Shown here: positions 20,179 to 20,236 of the stretch, in pieces
How the letters are laid out: each line of letters opens with the position of its first letter
Position numbering within the stretch: position 1 is the stretch's first letter
Source: Oscillospiraceae bacterium
GTDB taxonomy: Bacteria; Bacillota; Clostridia; Oscillospirales; Ruminococcaceae
DNA length: 20,236 nucleotides
NCBI GenBank assembly: GCA_029068025.1
Contig: JAIEDJ010000078.1
Coordinates: forward strand, 1 to 20,236
Reading direction: 5' to 3'
The notes under the pieces: generated by a model
Databases searched by the model: none
The model's input: only the letters and a program-made list of their open reading frames with translations
What the model was told of the DNA's origin: nothing
Program-made: the position numbers and the translations under genes

Positions 20179-20236
20179 CAATTGGCGGCACGCTCCGCGC
20201 CTTTGGCGCTCCGCTTAGCCGTCAATTGAGAACCGG
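20141..20236. repeat. Palindromic element, copy 3 (runs off the window edge)
   Basis: A 15-bp outer stem pairs TTCTCAATTGGCGGC (20175-20189) with GCCGTCAATTGAGAA (20218-20232), with one G-T pair. Inside is GCGCC-TTT-GGCGC. The left side carries ATTTCAAAA, like the ends of copies 1 and 2, and the CGGCACGCTCCGCGC and TTAGCCGTCAA blocks match copy 1. It continues past the window end (AACCGG, also present in copy 1). Confidence 0.75.

Noticed and set aside
1..20236. tRNA or rRNA genes
   Set aside because: No cloverleaf with a TTCRA-type T-loop or rRNA-like stretch was found in the intergenic regions on either strand.

Overview
This window reads as chromosomal DNA from a Gram-positive clostridial anaerobe, most likely a Ruminococcus-like member of the Oscillospirales/Ruminococcaceae. 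The grounds are AGGAG-type ribosome sites, sigma-A promoters, CIRCE/HrcA control of htpG, rpsT next to the spore protease gene gpr, lipoproteins with a low-complexity serine linker, YugP, a DUF6472-like Cys-rich protein, and a cytosolic glucan-degrading GH13 enzyme beside glycogen phosphorylase. The genus is inference; the sequence carries no rRNA.

Layout. (1) 1-150: a three-armed palindromic element and a consensus sigma-A promoter firing leftwards out of the window. (2) 196-4523, minus strand: a tightly overlapping four-gene operon, read as TPR/SUFU-domain protein, Ser-rich lipoprotein, HD-domain phosphohydrolase, unknown protein with a TTG start; terminator at 167-193. (3) 4527-5091: gene-free, hairpin-rich DNA. 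(4) 5092-6997: a NimA/PNPOx-like flavoprotein and rpsT on minus, divergent from a compact gpr on plus. (5) 6919-9173: an accessory patch made of a secreted zincin metalloprotease and two nearly identical lipoprotein genes. The second lipoprotein copy came from a segmental duplication that also carried the last 26 codons of gpr, which remain as a fragment at 7747-7827. (6) 9174-9764: AT-rich DNA holding the htpG promoter and a perfect CIRCE operator. (7) 9765-12378: htpG and a ParE/RelE-type toxin-antitoxin pair, each with its own terminator. (8) 12400-13882: an ECF sigma factor with its membrane-anchored partner; the sigma gene appears to start at an AUA codon. (9) 14027-19304, minus: YugP-type zinc peptidase, a neopullulanase-like GH13 enzyme and glycogen phosphorylase. 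(10) 19481-20236: a helical unknown protein, a 57-residue Cys-rich protein, and part of a palindromic repeat.

How the parts work together. The GH13 enzyme and GlgP together degrade storage or imported alpha-glucan to glucose-1-phosphate. HtpG is under heat-shock (HrcA) control. The zincin/lipoprotein set is probably an exported, coupled unit. The SUFU/HD/lipoprotein operon is uncharacterised; SUFU domains in bacteria are often immunity proteins, so a toxin-immunity or stress role is possible but not shown. The most unusual signals are the gpr-tail/lipoprotein duplication with a gene-conversion-like identity pattern, a GPR that starts about where the mature enzyme normally begins, the apparent AUA start, and a family of palindromic elements with ATTTCAAA-type ends that sit directly upstream of ribosome-binding sites.
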